Of a DNA stretch of 64,000 bases, positions 59,299 to 64,000 are shown piece after piece. Each line of letters opens with the position of its first letter. Within the stretch, counting starts at the first letter, position 1. Source of the stretch: Halicephalobus mephisto (Eukaryota > Nematoda > Chromadorea > Rhabditida > Panagrolaimidae); NCBI GenBank assembly GCA_009193035.1, contig SWDT01000017.1, positions 1-64,000 on the forward strand, read 5' to 3'. The notes beneath the pieces are model-generated. The model made no database searches and was not told the DNA's origin. It saw nothing but the letters and a program-made list of their open reading frames with translations. Both the position numbers and the translations under genes were made by a program.

Positions 59299-60190
59299 GC
59301 AGATCCAGGCCTTGCCAGCCGCAATCTTACTACAAATGGCTAAGACGCACTCATCAAAGAAAGAACCGAGGTCAGAAAGACCAAAAAGATGATCCTAGTA
59401 AGAGAAGAATTCCCTGAAGATGATCAGAAAGGTTGAGATGCACGAACAATAGAGGAGTCCAAGCTTGAGTATATAATGTTGTAAATCCTATATTGTAATT
59501 GCTTTGAAAACGTTCGATAAAGTGCTAAAATGGAATTCTTTGGATACGAAGTGTCAGAATTTTCAGTTTTAGGTGTTGATTTTAAGAACTTTCACATATT
59601 AGGAAGTTCGAAAATTATAAAATTCACGAACACTTCAGATTTTTCCAGCAAATTTTGAAATTCTCCAAAATATTGTTCTAATTTTAGCAATACATAGTAA
59701 TTATTTCATTAGTGCTAGAATGTATGTTATTTTCAATCAATTTTTAATTTTCTAATTGGTAATTTTTAAATGTTTTATAAACAACAACTTTTTTTTCAAA
59801 ATTAAACAAAAAATTACAAAAAAAATTTTAAATTCAATGTAGTACTCATAATGGGTATCGTTAAAAAGTATCATTGACATTATTTTTCTAATTTTAAGAA
59901 ATATTAAAGGATTTTTATATTTGGCAATTTTGAATTTAAAAAAAAAATAAAAGTTAAATTGCTGCTCTCTTATGGAAAAAATTGCTATTTCGTCATGTTT
60001 TATTGATTATTCTTATCAGCCATACCCATGTATGATGAATTTGATGAAAATTGTTTCTTTTGGAATTGGTTATTACTGATGCTATTTAATTTCAACTTCG
60101 AAACTAAAAATTGATTTGGTTCAAAAGTTTAAATAAGTTTAAAAAGAATTATTGAAGATTTGCACAATTTTACATTGTTTACTAATAATC
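59299..60190. other. Intergenic, nothing recognised
   Basis: Unique AT-rich DNA with no supported gene or repeat between the tRNA-like sequence and the HSP70-related gene. Confidence 0.5.
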
Positions 60191-62287
60191 ATGGTAATAG
60201 CTGTCGATATTTTAGATTCTACTGTTTTTATTCAATCAATAGGAGCCGAATCTGATGACGGCATAAAATGTAATTATAACCGATTATTATTAGTAAAAGT
60301 TGGTTTAATTTGTCTACTTTTTCAGGTACTAACTGGATAGAGATTCTTAAAAAACTAATATTGAAGAAAATGCATACCAATAATTTTTGCATCTGCTCCA
60401 ATAGCGAATTAAAGGACGACATTACCTGCATGATCTCCAAGGATGAATTCCGAAGTAGCAATATCCCAGTCATATATTTCGACAGGAGATCCGCTGCTTT
60501 GGGGTACTACTTCAAGCACATAAAATTGGAGAACATCAAAGAGAATGAGAACATAGTCTTAATTGAAATTTACCAAGCTACTTCTACTGGATACATTTAT
60601 CAGCTTCATGATCACCTTTACAGATTACGAAATATAATCAACGTTGTCAATGATGGGGGAATTACAGAAGAGACATTTCATAATCTTATTGCGGATTTAG
60701 TCGGAGGAAACATTGTTAAAAGATTCATTGTTGTCTACGAAGAAGGTTGCTTCAGGTGTCGGGATAAGATAGATTCACAATTTAAACAGAAGCACTACGA
60801 GTACAAATTCATCAAGTGGTCGGAGACGGATGCGTGTAATGGATTCCTAAAGAGGGCTACAAGTAACGAAAAATTTCCATTGTTTGATCACAAAATAAGA
60901 AACCACATTAAAAAAGTTCTGACAACGAAAAAGGAAGAATCAAATAAAAAAGTTATACATCGTAATAAAGAGCTATCTGTCAAAATATTAAATGACCTTT
61001 CCGATGAGTTCACTGATAGCAGAATGAGAGTTCACAGAATACCTATGGCGATCAATCATTATACCTCTAGGACATCTATAATGGGAATAGACCTTGGAAC
61101 ATCGCGTTGTTCTGTAGCTGTCTCCAGGAATCGTGAAGTAGAAGCAGTTAAAGACAATAACGGCAATCGGTCATTCAAATCCTTCATCTCCTTTGATCAA
61201 TCTAGACCTATTGTCGGCGGTGTAGCCTTCAAGAGGTTCCGGGACAAACCGCAATATGTTGTATTTGATGTCAAAAGGATTATTGGAAAACAGAAATGTC
61301 ACTTTATAGAAAAAAATGATCTATGGCCATTTCAGATTCGGGATTCTGAAAATGGAGTGGAGATTGTTACAAAAACAAATTCAGACAAAAATACATTCAG
61401 TGCGATCGAATTAAGTGCTATTTTACTTGCGGAGATGAAACGGATGGCGACAGAATTCCAAAAAGCCTACAATGATGGACAACCGATAGAAGAAGCAGTC
61501 ATTAGTGTTCCTAGCTTCTTCGACGACGACCAAAGGAAGGCAACCAGAGAAGCTGCGAAGTTAGCTGGGATAAAAGTCCTGGATTTACTGGAAGAACCTG
61601 TTGCTGGAGCTCTCTATTACATCGCTAATAAAGGACAAACTACAAATTCTGAGCTTCTAGAAAACCAAAACATTCTGATTTTCGATCTCGGTGGAGGGAC
61701 TCTAGATATTTCTATCATGCAATTAAAGAACGAGGAATTACGCGAAATAGGTAGAACTGGAGACCCGTATCTCGGTGGAAGGGACTTTGATGATGTTTTG
61801 GACACCTACATCTCGGCAATTCTGGAAAGTGAATACAAAACACAGTTGGAAAACCACAGTAAGCAGAAATACAAGCTGATGAATATGGTAGAAAATGCCA
61901 AAATTGACCTTAGTATAACAAACAGGACAGAGTAAGTATCAAAAAAAGCAAATTTTTAGTTTATTTTCATTTTTCAGGATTCAGATCAGCGAAGTAGGTG
62001 ATGATGATTGGAATCCCATTGAAATAACTAGGAAAAAGTTCGAAGAGCTTTCTGGAAACCTTCTGACCAAAATCAATAACAAAGTCAGAGATGTATTACT
62101 TCAATCTAAAATTCAGAAGATCGACAAAGTAGTCTATATCGGAGGAGGCTCCAGAATGCCTATGATCAAAGACAGTTTGAAAAAAATATTTCCTGACAGC
62201 GAACATTACTGTGGAGTAGATTCAGAATTGGCTACAGCAATTGGGGCTGTTATTCGAGCTTTACAGTTATACCAAGACAGAAACTGA
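60191..62287 (+). CDS. HSP70-related protein: degenerate ATPase-like N-terminus plus full NBD, no SBD
   Basis: Exons 60191..60269, 60326..61931 and 61978..62287 (phases 1, 2) encode 664 aa. Residues ~278-664 are a complete HSP70 nucleotide-binding domain: phosphate-1 MGIDLGTSRCSVAV, EAVISVPSFFDDDQRKATRE, LLEEPVAGALYYIA, phosphate-2 ILIFDLGGGTLDIS, LGGRDFDDVL and the adenosine motif VVYIGGGSRMPMIKDSL. The protein stops just after the NBD, so linker, substrate-binding domain and EEVD are missing. The first ~277 residues contain faint echoes of the same fold (MVIAVDILDSTV; FDRRSAALGYYF; NIVLIEIYQATSTGYIY), suggesting an eroded second NBD. The ATPase should bind nucleotide; chaperoning of substrates is unlikely without an SBD. 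A regulatory or stand-alone ATPase role is only inferred. Confidence 0.88.
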
Positions 62288-63091
62288 CCCTAAAATCGAA
62301 CTGTGAGGATTTATGAAATCTAGTTTTTGGAAAAAAGTTTATGCAAATTCTGATTTCAGTATTCTGCAGAAAGATTAAGACTTTTTACTACTTTCTAATC
62401 TTTATGGATTATTATTGCTTTAAAGCTGATAATTGAGTTAATAATTGTTTATTACGAGAAATAAATATCCGAAAAATGTCCTTCCAATTAGAAATAAAAT
62501 TCTAAAAATTCGACACTTCAAAATTCTTTAATATTTTTCGATATTTTATATTTAAAAAATCTCCAATGTTCATAATTGTGATAATTCTTTTACAACTCAC
62601 AATTTTAAAAATATAAAATTCAAAACAGGATATTGAATTATCAATTTGAAATCAACATCTTTCAATTACCAGGTTTTTCTTATTTTTTCAAATTTATTTT
62701 ACAGTGTTATTAAAATTAAAATACTGTAGAAATTTATTGACTTATTCATGTTTTGTAAATAAACAGATTTAAAAAAATAAATCGATGAATAAGGATTAAT
62801 TGATAAAGAAATTTGGTTTTTCGTAACGATTTTTTCGTTATCTCGTATCATAATGAACGTTTTAAATTATATTCTATCAGAATAGATCTGGAAACATTTG
62901 AATCGGAATCATGTGGAACTTAAAAATTTTCGTCTACTCTCATTATTAATTCTTGCATATTAAACAACTGATGAATATTGAGGAAATCACAATTCGTAGT
63001 GTAGTAACCCATCGAAATTGAATCATTCTGCATATAGTAATGTAAATTGTAATTATTTTCACGATATTCCCCGAAATTTCAAAATTTAATA
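62288..63091. other. Intergenic, nothing recognised
   Basis: AT-rich unique sequence after the HSP70-related gene; an AATAAA at about 62460 may serve it. Confidence 0.5.
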
Positions 63092-63262
63092 CAGTAGAAC
63101 TTGGATATAAGATACCCTGGATATAACATATCCTTTCTCATAATATACGGTGAGTGAGTTTGGTTAGTCGGTCTTCAAATTTACCCCGGATATAATATAT
63201 CCTTTCTTATAACATACGTTTTGACTGGTACTAAAGGGGTATCTCATATCCAAGTTCGGCTG
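63092..63262. mobile_element. MITE B, solitary copy
   Basis: Ends CAGTAGAACTTGGATATAAG and ATATCCAAGTTCGGCTG are inverted and flanked by TA (63090-63091, 63263-63264). The inner AACATATCCTTTCT(C/T)AT blocks match the 30.6-31.8 kb array. It lies 25 bp before the next ORF. Confidence 0.8.
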
Positions 63263-63286
63263 TATTATCAAAGTTCTTATTTTTAG

Positions 63287-63684
63287 ATGACGGATCCTAA
63301 TCCAAAATCATCTTCTGGAGAAATCCGAGTACTCAGGAGGATATTTCTCAACAACCTAAATGTAATCGCCACCCTGGAAAATTATTCTTGTGACGATACT
63401 GAAGAAGACATCATTGGTTTTTTGGAAGCGAGTTTCAATTATGCCAAGACTCGAAGACTATTGAGAACAAACGATGGAATGAAAATGAAATCACATACTT
63501 CAAAGAGATATTCCCAAAATTGCTAAGCACTTTGAAAATCCACTTATTACTTCCAATTGACAACCTAGATTACGGAGATGAAAGTAGTAGAAAAATCAAT
63601 TTTACTTTTAGTAATAAAAATTTCGACGAAATTGTTAAATTCAACATTATTTCAACAGTTTGTAATTTCTGTGACTATAGATAA
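63287..63684 (+). pseudogene. Frameshifted unrecognised gene
   Basis: After a TTTTTAG acceptor-like site an ATG frame runs to 63526 (MTDPNPKSSSGEIRVLRRIF...EEDIIGFLEASF). A second coding-like frame, shifted by one, is open from 63403 to 63684 (TIENKRWNENEITYFKEIFP, then LLSTLKIHLLLPIDNLDYGD, ending CNFCDYR). The join falls around 63430-63460 and no GT-AG pair there restores frame. Likely a one-base indel, or a sequencing error. No family recognised. A MITE B copy sits 25 bp upstream. Confidence 0.5.
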
Positions 63685-64000
63685 AGACATAAATGGAAGA
63701 AAAGTATAGTTGAGTTCGAAAGAAAGAATTTACAGCAAAATGAAGGTATTTCTCTTGGAAAAACTCAGTATTTTAAGTAAAATGAAAAATAAACATGATA
63801 ATTGCAGAATCAAAGTGTTTAATGACTATTTTCAAAAAATCTGAAAGAATAAATATTTGTGTTAAATTTTCAAAGAGAAAACTGCACTCAATGAAACAGT
63901 AGTATTTCACTGACAGTACTTAGAGTAAAACTACAGGGAATACAGATAGTGATAACCAGGAAAGTACCTTGGATCCGACTGAACTTTTTTGAATCCTTTT
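63685..64000. other. Right flank, nothing recognised
   Basis: AT-rich sequence with no frame or repeat that I can support up to the window edge. Confidence 0.5.

Overview
The window is nematode nuclear DNA: AT-rich, with many short introns ending in TTTCAG, conserved animal genes, and a 22-nt stretch (57217-57238) matching the SL1 spliced leader at 21 of 22 positions. I cannot name the species. Compared with a compact Caenorhabditis genome, introns and intergenic DNA here are swollen by tandem arrays with units of about 40-300 bp.

Left part (1-21 kb), all on the minus strand. A tight head-to-tail trio comes first: an APC/C subunit 2 gene (apc-2), a RAB5IF/OPTI-like membrane protein and a B3GLCT-like glucosyltransferase cut by the left edge. 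Spacers of 144 and 240 bp, each with a splice-acceptor-like signal just before the ATG, suggest an operon. Next are an RBM25 splicing factor with a remote first exon, a secreted Ly6/three-finger protein assembled from three short exons, an NHLH/HLH-15-type bHLH factor, and a small predicted coiled-coil gene.

Middle part (21-32 kb). A five-exon plus-strand gene encodes a secreted protein with WAP-like, thyroglobulin-1 and three TIL domains and a C-terminal Cu/Zn-SOD-like domain whose metal ligands look lost. It converges on a small heat-shock protein. Then come a tandem array carrying an E2F-type site in each unit, a ~167-bp satellite, and nested terminal-inverted-repeat elements.

The 32-48.6 kb block is a desert of tandem arrays broken every 1-2 kb by short GC-richer islands that look like exons. 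I could not resolve them into a confident gene model. Calmodulin (49.2-50.2 kb) is intact.

Right part (50-64 kb), plus strand. It holds a hAT-like MITE with an 8-bp target duplication, a 2.8-kb foldback element with 474-bp inverted arms and a 5-bp target duplication, three further MITEs, an SL1-tagged retrocopy-like segment, a DXO/RAI1-family gene with an altered catalytic motif, a decayed tRNA, and an HSP70-related gene that joins a degenerate ATPase-like segment to a complete nucleotide-binding domain with no substrate-binding domain. A frameshifted gene lies at the right edge.

Exon coordinates were derived by hand from splice consensus, reading phase and family similarity recalled from memory. 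No alignment or search was run.
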